Origin: Caldilineaceae bacterium SB0661_bin_34
Lineage (GTDB): Bacteria; Chloroflexota; Anaerolineae; Caldilineales; Caldilineaceae
Direction: 5' to 3'
Length of the DNA stretch: 64,000 bases
Assembly: GCA_009841145.1 (NCBI GenBank)
Contig: VXMJ01000019.1
Span: 37,053 to 101,052, forward strand
The notes below the pieces were generated by a model that made no database searches, had not been told where the DNA came from, and saw only the letters and a list, made by a program, of their open reading frames with translations. Of the stretch, positions 34,788 through 43,631 are shown piece after piece (the stretch's first letter is position 1; every line of letters starts with the position of its first letter). Made by a program: the position numbers and the translations under genes.

Positions 34788-35861
34788 ATGAAGCAAGCGC
34801 ACAATTCCACCCGGGAATCCGGAGTCGGTCCTGACACGCCGCTGGTGCAGGTGGATCGCCTGGACGTGACGTTCAGTGCGCGCACGGGGCTGTTGCGTTT
34901 CGAACAGGCCAGGGCCCTGCGACGGGTTTCGCTGGAGGTGTTCCGCGGCGAAACGGTGGCGGTGGTCGGGGAATCGGGCAGCGGCAAGACGACGCTGGGA
35001 CGCGCTTCCATCGGCCAGCTCAAACCCAGCAGCGGCCGCGTGCTCTTCGACGGTACGGACCTGGCCACGCTCGGCGGTCAGCGGCGCAAGGCGTTTCGGC
35101 GGCGGGCCCAGGCCATCTACCAGGACCCGTTCGCCAGCATCGATCCCTATATGACACTGGCCGAGACACTGGCCGAGCCGTTGGAAATCCACGGCGTCGG
35201 CAACCGGACCGAACGCAGGGAGCGCATCGAGCAGGCCCTGGCCGAAGTTCGTCTGACCCCGGTGACGGAAATGGCGAATGCCTGGCCGCACATGATTTCG
35301 GGAGGCCAGCGGCAGCGGTTGGGCATTGCCCGCGCCCTGATGCTGCAGCCGGAATACCTGTTCGCCGACGAACCCGTGTCCATGGTGGACGCCTCGAGCC
35401 GGGCTGAGATCCTTCATCTTCTGGGCGAACTGCAGGACCGGCACGGCATCTCCATTCTGTATGTCACACACGACATCGCCACGGCCCGGCACAGTGCCCG
35501 ACGCATTGTCGTGATGTATCTGGGTGAGATTGTGGAGGAGGGCCCGGCCGCGGATGTGGTCGCTTCTCCCCAGCATCCCTACACCAAGGCTCTAATTGCC
35601 TCGGTGCCCGAACCCGATCCCGCCAACCGGCATGCTCACAGGCCGGTGTTGCCAGGGGAACCCCCGAGCCCGATGCATGTGCCCGCGGGCTGTGCGTTCC
35701 ATCCGCGGTGCCCCGAAGCAATCCCGGGGGTGTGCAACAGACAGTCGGTGGCCTTGGAGGCAACCGGTCCGCAACGTCGGGTCGCGTGCCACCTGTACGC
35801 CGCCGACGGTTCCGCGGAGTTTCCGCCCAAACGGGATCCGCGGCCGGACATCCTTGCCTGA
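34788..35861 (+). CDS. oligopeptide/dipeptide ABC transporter ATP-binding protein (OppF type)
   Basis: ATPase of a peptide importer, 357 residues. Walker A is GESGSGKTTLG, the signature is ISGGQRQRLGIARAL, Walker B ends in YLFADEPVSMVDAS and the switch His is in YVTHDIATARH. The C-terminal oligopeptide-transporter extension has HPYTKALIASVPEP and a Cys-containing FHPRCPEAIPGVC loop, which may bind an iron-sulfur cluster as in related DppD/F proteins. It is the F-type partner missing from the B-C-D operon at 41-44.6 kb and is probably its mate, though it lies some 6 kb upstream. ATG start after an AT-rich stretch with a repeated ATTAAGC. Confidence 0.88.
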   Translation: MKQAHNSTRESGVGPDTPLVQVDRLDVTFSARTGLLRFEQARALRRVSLEVFRGETVAVVGESGSGKTTLGRASIGQLKPSSGRVLFDGTDLATLGGQRRKAFRRRAQAIYQDPFASIDPYMTLAETLAEPLEIHGVGNRTERRERIEQALAEVRLTPVTEMANAWPHMISGGQRQRLGIARALMLQPEYLFADEPVSMVDASSRAEILHLLGELQDRHGISILYVTHDIATARHSARRIVVMYLGEIVEEGPAADVVASPQHPYTKALIASVPEPDPANRHAHRPVLPGEPPSPMHVPAGCAFHPRCPEAIPGVCNRQSVALEATGPQRRVACHLYAADGSAEFPPKRDPRPDILA

Positions 35862-35925
35862 AGCACTGGCCCTCCACGGTTCCGGGGACGCGGGCAGACG
35901 CGGACCGCGATTGTTGAATTTCCGG

Positions 35926-35952
35926 TTGGGACTGGCACTCCATACCTATAAT
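35926..35952 (+). promoter_or_regulatory. candidate sigma-70 promoter for the beta-propeller gene
   Basis: A perfect TATAAT lies at 35947-35952, with TTGGGA at 35926-35931 as a possible -35; the 15-base spacer is short. It sits 167 bases before the ATG of the exported BNR protein. Confidence 0.4.
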
Positions 35953-36118
35953 GCCCCTCTAATTGGGATCGGACCGGCCAGGACCGCTGATGTCCAGAGG
36001 CCGCGTCCGCCAGGCGCAGCGGGTCGCGCATGCAGAGCGCACCTCCACTGAACTGGGGATTGACCCGACTGCGCCGCTGACGACTGCCGGCAATCCGGCA
36101 CAGTGCAGGAGTAGACGA

Positions 36119-38278
36119 ATGCAAAGGAAGATGCGCGCGGCCGCAGGGCTGCTGCTGGCGACGATGGTGTTGCTTATGTCGGCGTTGCCGGTGCAGGCTC
36201 AGGGCCCGGCCCCCGAACTGCCCGAACGGGGCAAGGTGTCCAAGAATCCGGAGGATATCCAGAATTTGGCGGCACCGATTGCCGATGTGATTTCCGGGCC
36301 GGCCTGGCTCATGGCCGAAGGCGTGGACCCGCGTGCGTGGATTGACCGGCCGGGCTGGAACACCCTGACGCGGCAACAGCTGAGTAGTGTGGTCGGCCCC
36401 CTCACCAGCGGGGATGCGCTGCAGGGGGCGGGGTTGGGGGTCCTGGTTCCCTACCGGGATCCGGCACCGGCTTTCAGTCGCGATCTCCTCGTCACGCGCG
36501 ACTTTTCCAACACCCCTTTGCAGACGGAGCCGGACATCGCGGTCAATCCGCTTGATCCCGACCACATCGTGCTGGGCACCATCGACTACAACTTCCCCAA
36601 CAACACGGCCTATGTGTCCATTGACGGCGGTGTCAACTGGGACGGTCCCCGTCAGGTCAAGTACTTGCGCAAGGATCGGGTGTCCGGCGGTGATCCGGTT
36701 GTTGAGTTCGACAGCGAAGGCAATGTCTACATGGGCTCGATCTCCATCGGGATCAAGGAGTACACGGTAGGCAACGCGGTCGGCTTTGCCCTGGTGTCAA
36801 GCATTTCCCTGTCCCGTTCCGAGGACGGCGGCTACACCTGGGAGGAACCGGTGTCCACTGCCCGCAGCGAGGTGACCTCCGACGTTACGGAGGATCTGAC
36901 CGGCCGGATGCGCGGCACGATCACGCTTGGTTTCCTGGACAAGCCCTGGATGACAACGGGTCTCCATCCCACCATCGAGGACCAGGAAGTAATCTACGTT
37001 ACCTACGTCGAGTTCAACACGTCCTACGACATCCTCTACATTGGGGAAATCCCGACCCTCGGCTCACCCCGGGTCGACACCACTCCCAGACTGGTCTATT
37101 CAATGGATCAGGGCGCGACCTGGTCGGATCCTGTCGCGGCGGGGCCTACGGTGCGCCGCACTTACGGCGAAGTGAGCGAGACCGAAGGGCAGGCCAACAC
37201 GATTGGCACCAAGCGGGTCGTGCAGGGGCCGGTGCCCGTGGTTGATTCCGAAGGGAATGTCTTTGTGGCCTGGATCGACAGCACGGATGACGAAAGCCAG
37301 AAGGGTCTGGGCGAGTTCTACATCGCCAAGTCCACCGACGGCGGTGAGAGTTTCGGCGATCCCAAGCGCATCGCCAGCTTCCTGGAGCCCGGCTTCCGTC
37401 CGCGCAATGCCTATTTCCGGTACTGGGCTTCGGCGTTCCCCAAGTTGGCGGTGGGGCCCGAGGATGAACTGTACGTGGTGTACACCGCCATTCCACCGGA
37501 CAGCGAAACCGACGAAGGGGACATCTTCTTCATTCGCTCCCTGGACGGTGGCAAGCGCTGGTCGCAGCCCAAGCAACTGAACCATGACACCGGTACGGCG
37601 CTGCAGTTCTTCCCGGCGGTGGATGTGGGGCCGGACGGGGTGATCCATGTGATGTGGGGTGACATGCGGGATGATCCCGTCGAGACCCGGTACCACATCT
37701 ACTACACGCGATCCTCCGATCAAGGGGATACCTGGGGCTTTGAATTGCCCGAACTGAATCTGAGCGTGGGGGACACAAGGGTTACGGACTTCCCCTCCAA
37801 TCCCAACAAGGGGTTCCCCAGGGGGCTGTTCCTGGGTGATTACTTCGCGATTGCCGCCATCGAGGACGAAGCCTACATCGCGTGGGCCGACACGCGCTTG
37901 GGCGAATACGGCGGCTACAACCAGAAGATCGGCTTTACGCGCCAGCGTTCCATTCCCAACCCGGAGATTTTCATCAGTCCCAACGCCGGTCCGGCCGGAG
38001 AGCAGATCACGGTGCAGGGACATGGCTTCCAGCCGCTGATCAACTACTACCTGCTGGTGGGTGGTACCGAGGTGGCGGCCGGCCGCACGGATGACCTGGG
38101 CCGCATAACAGCCAATGTGTTCGTACCCGTCTCGGGCGAGGGGGCCCATGCCGTGACACTGGTGGACGGGTCGGGCAACTTCGCCTCCACATCCTTCTAC
38201 ATGGAGTTCGGCTTCGACAACATCAAGTCGATCTCCGATCAGCTAGCGGAGTTGCTGGCCCAGTTGGGTGGCGACTGA
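36119..38278 (+). CDS. exported BNR/Asp-box beta-propeller (sialidase-like) protein
   Basis: 719 residues from ATG 36119 (AGGAG 7 bases upstream). A signal peptide (MRAAAGLLLATMVLLMSALPVQA) is followed by a six- or seven-bladed propeller with at least six Asp-box repeats of the S-x-D-x-G-x-T-W kind: SIDGGVNW, SEDGGYTW, SMDQGATW, STDGGESF, SLDGGKRW and SSDQGDTW. The C-terminus (SPNAGPAGEQITVQGHGF onward) is a separate IPT-like beta-sandwich. Sialidases share the propeller, but the catalytic Arg triad, Tyr and Glu could not be confirmed, so a glycan-binding or other hydrolase role is equally possible. It sits inside the peptide-transport region, next to a binding-protein gene. Confidence 0.78.
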   Translation: MQRKMRAAAGLLLATMVLLMSALPVQAQGPAPELPERGKVSKNPEDIQNLAAPIADVISGPAWLMAEGVDPRAWIDRPGWNTLTRQQLSSVVGPLTSGDALQGAGLGVLVPYRDPAPAFSRDLLVTRDFSNTPLQTEPDIAVNPLDPDHIVLGTIDYNFPNNTAYVSIDGGVNWDGPRQVKYLRKDRVSGGDPVVEFDSEGNVYMGSISIGIKEYTVGNAVGFALVSSISLSRSEDGGYTWEEPVSTARSEVTSDVTEDLTGRMRGTITLGFLDKPWMTTGLHPTIEDQEVIYVTYVEFNTSYDILYIGEIPTLGSPRVDTTPRLVYSMDQGATWSDPVAAGPTVRRTYGEVSETEGQANTIGTKRVVQGPVPVVDSEGNVFVAWIDSTDDESQKGLGEFYIAKSTDGGESFGDPKRIASFLEPGFRPRNAYFRYWASAFPKLAVGPEDELYVVYTAIPPDSETDEGDIFFIRSLDGGKRWSQPKQLNHDTGTALQFFPAVDVGPDGVIHVMWGDMRDDPVETRYHIYYTRSSDQGDTWGFELPELNLSVGDTRVTDFPSNPNKGFPRGLFLGDYFAIAAIEDEAYIAWADTRLGEYGGYNQKIGFTRQRSIPNPEIFISPNAGPAGEQITVQGHGFQPLINYYLLVGGTEVAAGRTDDLGRITANVFVPVSGEGAHAVTLVDGSGNFASTSFYMEFGFDNIKSISDQLAELLAQLGGD

Positions 38279-38290
38279 CGCATGCACGCC

Positions 38291-38325
38291 GGGGCCGGTG
38301 GGACGCAAAGCATGCCTCCGGCCCC
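38291..38325 (+). terminator. hairpin between the beta-propeller and binding-protein genes
   Basis: GGGGCCGG (38291-38298) and CCGGCCCC (38318-38325) pair perfectly over a 19-base loop, 12 bases after the stop of the propeller gene. No T-run follows, so it may attenuate or protect RNA rather than terminate fully. Confidence 0.45.
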
Positions 38326-38360
38326 GCGGCCATTCCATCCCATCGTTTCAATCCAAGGAC

Positions 38361-40832
38361 ATGCCTGCCATGCGCCTGACACACCGCCGGCCGACTAAAT
38401 CCCGCATCGGCTTCGTGTTCCTGCTGACCGTTTGCCTGCTGCTGTGGGCCGTACCCTTGCTGGCCGCCGATTCCGGCCAGGCCGCCGGGGACGACACAGT
38501 GGACGAAGGCTATGCCGCGCCGCACGACCTGACCGGTCCGGCCGTGGAGACCTTGCGCTTTCGGGCCTTCGACGTGGATCGCGCCCCGCTGGATCTGCAG
38601 GCCGGTGAGATGGATCTCTACTACTACAACCTGAAGATCAGTGCAGCCCGGGAGCTTGAGGAGGAACAGATTCAGCTGTTCGAGGCACCGGCCACCACGA
38701 TTTCGCTGATTCTCAATCCGGCTCCAGCGGCCGAGGGTGCCCTGAATCCGTTCTCGCTTCCGGAGGTACGGCGGGCTGTGCAGCGTCTGGTCGACCGGGA
38801 GTTCGTCGCCCGCGAGATCTACCAGGGCCAAGCCGTGCCGATGTTGACGAACATCAGCCCCACCGACTTCGACTATCTGACCATTTTCCGCCAGGTCAAC
38901 GAGGCCGGGCTGGACCATGATCCGGAATCGGCGCGTGCGGAGATCGCCGCGGCCATGACGGAAGCGGGGGCGGAGCTCAAGGACGATATTTGGCATTTTG
39001 CGGACAGGCCGATTGTCCTGAAGTTCATCATTCGCGTGGAGGATGAGCGCCGGGACGTGGGCAACCTGATTCAGACAGCCCTGACCGGCGCCGGCTTCCA
39101 GATTTCCCCTTCCTACCAGCCGTTTGCACCGGCCATCCAGACGGTCTACACCTCCAATCCAACGGACTTCCGGTGGCACCTGTACACGGAGGGCTGGGGG
39201 CGGGGTGCGCCCCAGCGCTACGACTATAGCGGCATCAACGCCTACTACGCCCCGTGGCAGGGCAACATGCCGGGCTGGCGCGAAGTGGGCTATTGGCAGT
39301 ACGAGCATGAGGAACTGGATACCTTGGGCCGTCGGCTGTTCCAGGGCGACTTTGCGGACCGTGAGGCCCGCGATGAGCTCTACAAGCGGATGACCGAGCT
39401 GGGGCTGGAGGAGAGCGTCCGCGTCTGGATCGCCACGATCCTGAACAGCTATCCCGTCCAGGCGGATGTCACCGGTATCACGCAGGACATCGCGGCCGGC
39501 CCGCGCGGCCTGTGGTCGCTGCGCACCGCCTACAAGGAAGGCAGCGATGAATTGACTGTGGGCCACTTGTGGGTTTGGACCGAGCGCTCCACCTGGAACC
39601 CGGTCGGCGGCATTGGCGACGTCTACACGTCGGACATCTGGCGGCAGCTGCAGGATCCGGCCATGTGGAACCACCCGTTCTCCGGCAAGCCACAGGCGTT
39701 CCGGCTGGACTTCGAGATCGAAACCGCGGGTCCAGACGGCACTCTGGAAGTCCCAACCGATGCCATGCACTGGGATGCCAGCCGACAGGCCTGGGTCACC
39801 GTGCCGGAGGACACCACCGCGGTCAGCCGCATCGAATACGACTACAGCCGCTACTTCCAGTCGGCTTTCCATCACGGCCGGCCCATCTCGATGGCAGACG
39901 TGGTGTACAGCCTGCACCAGGGCATCGACATCTCCCTCAACCCACAGAAGGCGCTGATCGAGACCGTCATCGCCACTACCGCCAGGCCCTATCTTGAAAC
40001 CATCAAGGGCTACCGGGTCCTGGACGAGAACCGCATCGAGACCTATGTGGACTTTTGGCACTTCGAGGAAGACTACATCGCGGGCTACGGGATTCCCTCC
40101 AGCGTGGGCACGCCCTGGGAACTGCTGGCCGCCCTGGACACACTGGTGTTCGAGCAACGCCGCGGGGCCTACACCGACACGACTGCGGCCCGGTTCAAGG
40201 TGCCCTGGATCAGCCTGGTCCTGGACCGCGACGCCCGGTTGGTACGGCGCGTGCTGCTGGACATGAAGCGTAAGCAGACGGTTCCGGAGTCGGTGTTTGA
40301 GTTGCCGGGCAAGGACGAGCCGTTGGTGGATGCCGAGTCCGCGCTGGCCGGCTATGACGCGTTGCTGGACTGGTTCGGCGAAAAGGGGCACCTGGTTATC
40401 GGCAACGGGCCCTTCAGCCTGGAGCGGTACGATCCCGGAGCACAGTACGCGGAACTGAAGGCCTATCGGGCGGAGGATTATCCCTTCACACCCGCGGACC
40501 TTTACATTGGCCTGCCCGAGTTCGTGCGCATCACGGACATTGACGCGGACGATTTGGTTTTCGGCGACGATTACACGATATCCCTAGAACTTGAGGGGCC
40601 GGGCCAGCTGGCCGTCGAGTATGTGCTCAAGGACGCCTCCAGCGGCAAGGTCCTGCTCAGCGGACAGGCCGAAGAACTGGCCGACGGCTCGTTTGCCATT
40701 GCGCTGACCGCGGACGAAACGGACGCGCTGGACGCCGATCTGTTCAAGCTGATTCTGGCGGCCTGGAGCGACGACTTGGCCAGGGTGACCGAACGCACGC
40801 TCGAGATCGAGGCGGATGTAGGTTTCGGTTGA
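38361..40832 (+). CDS. peptide-binding protein (SBP family 5-like) with permuted lobe order
   Basis: 823 residues from ATG 38361, with a good signal peptide (FVFLLTVCLLLWAVPLLAA). Family-5 motifs are present but in unusual order. Elements normally late in such proteins come first: LDLQAGEMDLYYYN (about residue 80) and SLPEVRRAVQRLVDREFVA (132-150). Elements normally early come last: NPVGGIGDVYTSDIW, then HHGRPISMADVVYSL (about 505), then GHLVIGNGPFSLERYDPGAQY (about 678) close to the C-terminus. This fits a circular permutation of the two-lobe fold. The following permease genes indicate that it delivers substrate to system A. A strong hairpin follows the gene. Confidence 0.8.
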   Translation: MPAMRLTHRRPTKSRIGFVFLLTVCLLLWAVPLLAADSGQAAGDDTVDEGYAAPHDLTGPAVETLRFRAFDVDRAPLDLQAGEMDLYYYNLKISAARELEEEQIQLFEAPATTISLILNPAPAAEGALNPFSLPEVRRAVQRLVDREFVAREIYQGQAVPMLTNISPTDFDYLTIFRQVNEAGLDHDPESARAEIAAAMTEAGAELKDDIWHFADRPIVLKFIIRVEDERRDVGNLIQTALTGAGFQISPSYQPFAPAIQTVYTSNPTDFRWHLYTEGWGRGAPQRYDYSGINAYYAPWQGNMPGWREVGYWQYEHEELDTLGRRLFQGDFADREARDELYKRMTELGLEESVRVWIATILNSYPVQADVTGITQDIAAGPRGLWSLRTAYKEGSDELTVGHLWVWTERSTWNPVGGIGDVYTSDIWRQLQDPAMWNHPFSGKPQAFRLDFEIETAGPDGTLEVPTDAMHWDASRQAWVTVPEDTTAVSRIEYDYSRYFQSAFHHGRPISMADVVYSLHQGIDISLNPQKALIETVIATTARPYLETIKGYRVLDENRIETYVDFWHFEEDYIAGYGIPSSVGTPWELLAALDTLVFEQRRGAYTDTTAARFKVPWISLVLDRDARLVRRVLLDMKRKQTVPESVFELPGKDEPLVDAESALAGYDALLDWFGEKGHLVIGNGPFSLERYDPGAQYAELKAYRAEDYPFTPADLYIGLPEFVRITDIDADDLVFGDDYTISLELEGPGQLAVEYVLKDASSGKVLLSGQAEELADGSFAIALTADETDALDADLFKLILAAWSDDLARVTERTLEIEADVGFG

Positions 40833-41134
40833 TGCTTCGAGCCGACGGTTTGATCGGCGTCGAAGAAACACACTGCAGGCCGACAGCGAGGGACGCCACG
40901 AGCGTTTGCCTCCCGCTGTCGGCCTTGCAGTTGCAGCAGGACCTGGGCTGTATGCTCTTCAGGCTGCTGATGCACAACTTCAAGCAGTTTGAGAAGGCCG
41001 ATTTCGAATACGGCAAGACGGCTGCCATCACGGCAACCGCGATGGAGGTTGTCAGTCGGCCGGTAAGGTAGAGCCATGTTCCTGTCGAATCCAAGGCTGC
41101 CGGATCCCGGGCAGGCAACTTCAGGCAGGTTGCC
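40833..41134 (+). other. 302-bp gap after the system A binding-protein gene
   Basis: No gene seen. Dominated by a long hairpin at 40872-40931 (listed separately). The rest carries no recognised element; AGGCAGG shortly before the permease ATG is a weak ribosome-binding site. Confidence 0.5.
40872..40931 (+). terminator. long attenuator-like hairpin after system A binding-protein gene
   Basis: ACTGCA plus GGCCGACAGCG (40872-40888) pair with CGCTGTCGGCC plus TGCAGT (ending 40931), 17 pairs with one bulged base, around a loop of about 25 bases. It lacks a T-tract. Located between binding-protein and permease genes, it could block most readthrough or protect the upstream message from 3' decay. 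Confidence 0.6.
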
Positions 41135-42190
41135 ATGCGCAACCTGATCCCCTTGGCGGTGCGCGCCCTGACCATGGTCGGGGTCTTTTTTGTCGTTCTG
41201 CTGCTGCTCGTCCTGACCTTGGGCCTGACCGGATTTTCGGACCGCATCCTTTCATCGGTTGTGGGCGAGCAAATCCGGGTCGAACGGACCACCCTGGCCG
41301 AGACCATTCGGGATCCGGATGAACTGGAACGGGTCTTGGCCGCCCGCAAGGCGGAACTGGAGTCGTTCTACGGGCTTGACATTCCGTGGCAACGCCGGTT
41401 GCCCGCCTCCGTGTTCAGGGTCATGCGGCTGGACCTTGGGGAGGCCCGCTCCCTTCGTTCCTTTGCGGGCTCCAGTCGGATCGCCGACATCGTGCTGGAG
41501 CGGTTGCCGAACACAATCCTGCTGATGACCACCTCGACGGTGATTGTGGCCCTGACTGGCCTGGCAGGGGGCCTGTATGTGGCAACCCGGCCCGGCAGCT
41601 GGATTGATCGTTTGGTATCCGGCCTGGCGGCCGTTACCTACGCGATTCCCACCTGGTGGATCGGCATTCTCCTGATCCTCGTGGTGTCGGTGCATTGGCG
41701 CCTGCTGCCGTCCGGCGGCATGTACAGTACGCCGCCGCCGGAAGGAGGATGGCTCAGGTTTGCCGACTTGGCCCGGCATGCCGTGTTGCCGGTGCTATCC
41801 ATGGTGCTGGTCAGTGTGGGGCCCTACATGTATGCGGTGCGGACGATTACGCTCAACATCGCCCAGGAGGACTTTGTGGGCATGGCTAGGGCCCGGGGGC
41901 TGTCCGAAACCCGCGTGCGCAACGCCCACATCCTACGCGTGGCTGCCCCGCCCATTGTCACGGGCCTGATCTTTGGCCTGGCCGGTTCGCTGTCCGGATC
42001 GATTCTGATTGAGACCGTCTTCAACTGGCAGGGCATGGGACGGCTGTACTACGACGCCCTGGCCGGCACTCCTGACGAGGGTGTGATCGTGGCACTCACC
42101 TTCATGTTCACACTGATGTACGTGGCCATCCGCCTCCTGCTGGAGACGCTGTACATCTTCCTGGACCCGCGGGTCAGCTACGCCGACTGA
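41135..42190 (+). CDS. peptide ABC transporter permease (DppB/OppB type), system A
   Basis: 351-residue inner-membrane permease. TM1 (ALTMVGVFFVVLLLLVLTLG) is followed by a periplasmic loop of about 90 residues, then five more spans. The BPD core has LPNTILLMTTSTVIVALTG, the DppB-like SVHWRLLPSGGMYSTPPPE loop, and the EAA coupling helix EDFVGMARARGLSETRVRNA. The end FLDPRVSYAD is typical. Its TGA overlaps the next ATG by one base (TGATG), so DppB and DppC here are translationally coupled. Ribosome-binding site is weak. The substrate is probably oligopeptides, but related transporters carry nickel, glycans or opines. Confidence 0.9.
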   Translation: MRNLIPLAVRALTMVGVFFVVLLLLVLTLGLTGFSDRILSSVVGEQIRVERTTLAETIRDPDELERVLAARKAELESFYGLDIPWQRRLPASVFRVMRLDLGEARSLRSFAGSSRIADIVLERLPNTILLMTTSTVIVALTGLAGGLYVATRPGSWIDRLVSGLAAVTYAIPTWWIGILLILVVSVHWRLLPSGGMYSTPPPEGGWLRFADLARHAVLPVLSMVLVSVGPYMYAVRTITLNIAQEDFVGMARARGLSETRVRNAHILRVAAPPIVTGLIFGLAGSLSGSILIETVFNWQGMGRLYYDALAGTPDEGVIVALTFMFTLMYVAIRLLLETLYIFLDPRVSYAD

Positions 42191-43629
42191 TGCGCGTTCG
42201 GCAAATACGGGATGCCCTGCTCAAGACTCCGGTGGGTCTGCTGGGCCTGCTGTCCCTGGCCGCACAGGTGGTGCTCTCGGTCTGGGTGGTCGTCTCCTAT
42301 CCCGACGACTTCGGCAACCGGGTCTGGAGCAATCCGATTCACTGGGTGGACAACCCGAAGGCCGCGCCGCCGACGTGGATCGGGCGGGTGGACAATCAAC
42401 CGCGGGCGGATCACTGGCAGACTGTCCGCGGGGAACCGGAGACGGTTGAAGAGAAGGGACGCAACCTGATTGCCAGTTGGAACATTCCCTACATCGTCGA
42501 AGAGGGGGCCGTGCCGGCCTTCCTGGCCCTGACTGTGCGGGACGTGCGGTTTGAGGAACGGGCGCCGCTGTTGGCCCTCACTCTGATCAGGCCCGACGAA
42601 ACCCGTGTCAGCGTCTTGCGCCATGCCGTCCGCGGACCGCGCGAGGGGGAGGAGGGACCATATGAGCGTCACTTCGACGCTCCCCTGCGCATCCAGCTCA
42701 GCGCCGACGAAAGCACCCTCAGTTCGTTGCAGGAGTTTCTGGCCGAGGAATACGGCCTGCAAATGGATGCCGAGGAAATCCGCCCGCGCGTCATGGACAT
42801 CCTATTTGGCATGCCGGATGCAGCGGGCGACGGATTTGCCCCGATGTCGGGTGAGTACACATTCCTATTTCAGACGGCCACGCGGGTGGAGGGCGACGGC
42901 ATCGGGTCCGTGGAACTGGTGGCCGGCGGGGACGCCTTTGGCCGCATGGGCACGGACAGCATCGGCCGCGACTTGGCCCAGGGGTTGCTGTACGGTTTAC
43001 CCACCGCCCTGGTGATTGGCGTTGTGGTGGCACTTCTGTCCACCTCCATCGGCACCGTCCTGGGGATGGCGTCCGGCTATCTGGGCGGAGCCGCCGACAC
43101 GGTGATTCAGCGACTTTCGGACATCGTGGCCAACATCCCCGTCCTGCCCCTGCTGATTTTCCTCCTGTTCATCATCGGACCCAACCTGACCGTTATCATC
43201 GGCATTCTGATTGCCTTCAGCTGGCCGGGCCTGGCCATCCAGGTGCGGGTCATGGTGCTGCACATGCGCTCGAGCCAGTTGATCGAGGCCGTGCAAAGCC
43301 TGGGGTCTTCGCGCTGGCGGGTCATGTACCGCCACATCCTGCCGCAAATCATGCCGTATTTCCTGGCCCAGATTATCTTCACCGCGCCGTCGGCCATTCT
43401 GGCCGAGGCGGGCCTCAGTTTCCTGGGTCTGGGGGATCCGTCGATTCCCACCTGGGGCCAGATTTTGGAGGCGGGCTTCCGCACCGGTGGGGTCTATGTC
43501 GGCTACTGGTGGTGGATTGTGCCCCCCGGTCTCCTGATTGTGCTGGTGGCCTCCACGTTCATGTTGTTGTCGCTGGCCATTGAGCCGGTGGTCAATCCCC
43601 GTCTGCGCCAAACCCGACGGGCCGATTGA
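42190..43629 (+). CDS. peptide ABC transporter permease (DppC/OppC type) with large extracytoplasmic insert, system A
   Basis: 479 residues, far above the 280-300 usual for DppC. After TM1 (GLLGLLSLAAQVVLSVWVVVS) comes a soluble insert of roughly 200 residues, residues about 40-250, containing LTVRDVRFEERAPLLALTLI-type strands before the canonical core DAFGRMGTDSIGRDLAQGLLYG. Then five spans and the EAA helix SSQLIEAVQSLGSSRWRVMYRHILPQ. LSFLGLGDPSIPTWGQIL is a DppC hallmark. The insert would face the binding protein and may help dock it. Overlaps the upstream permease by one base; the ATPase gene follows two bases after its stop. Confidence 0.9.
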   Translation: MRVRQIRDALLKTPVGLLGLLSLAAQVVLSVWVVVSYPDDFGNRVWSNPIHWVDNPKAAPPTWIGRVDNQPRADHWQTVRGEPETVEEKGRNLIASWNIPYIVEEGAVPAFLALTVRDVRFEERAPLLALTLIRPDETRVSVLRHAVRGPREGEEGPYERHFDAPLRIQLSADESTLSSLQEFLAEEYGLQMDAEEIRPRVMDILFGMPDAAGDGFAPMSGEYTFLFQTATRVEGDGIGSVELVAGGDAFGRMGTDSIGRDLAQGLLYGLPTALVIGVVVALLSTSIGTVLGMASGYLGGAADTVIQRLSDIVANIPVLPLLIFLLFIIGPNLTVIIGILIAFSWPGLAIQVRVMVLHMRSSQLIEAVQSLGSSRWRVMYRHILPQIMPYFLAQIIFTAPSAILAEAGLSFLGLGDPSIPTWGQILEAGFRTGGVYVGYWWWIVPPGLLIVLVASTFMLLSLAIEPVVNPRLRQTRRAD

Positions 43630-43631
43630 CG

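Noticed and set aside
38223..40391. 722-residue minus-strand open frame
   Set aside because: Antisense to the binding-protein gene, whose signal peptide and family motifs support the plus strand.
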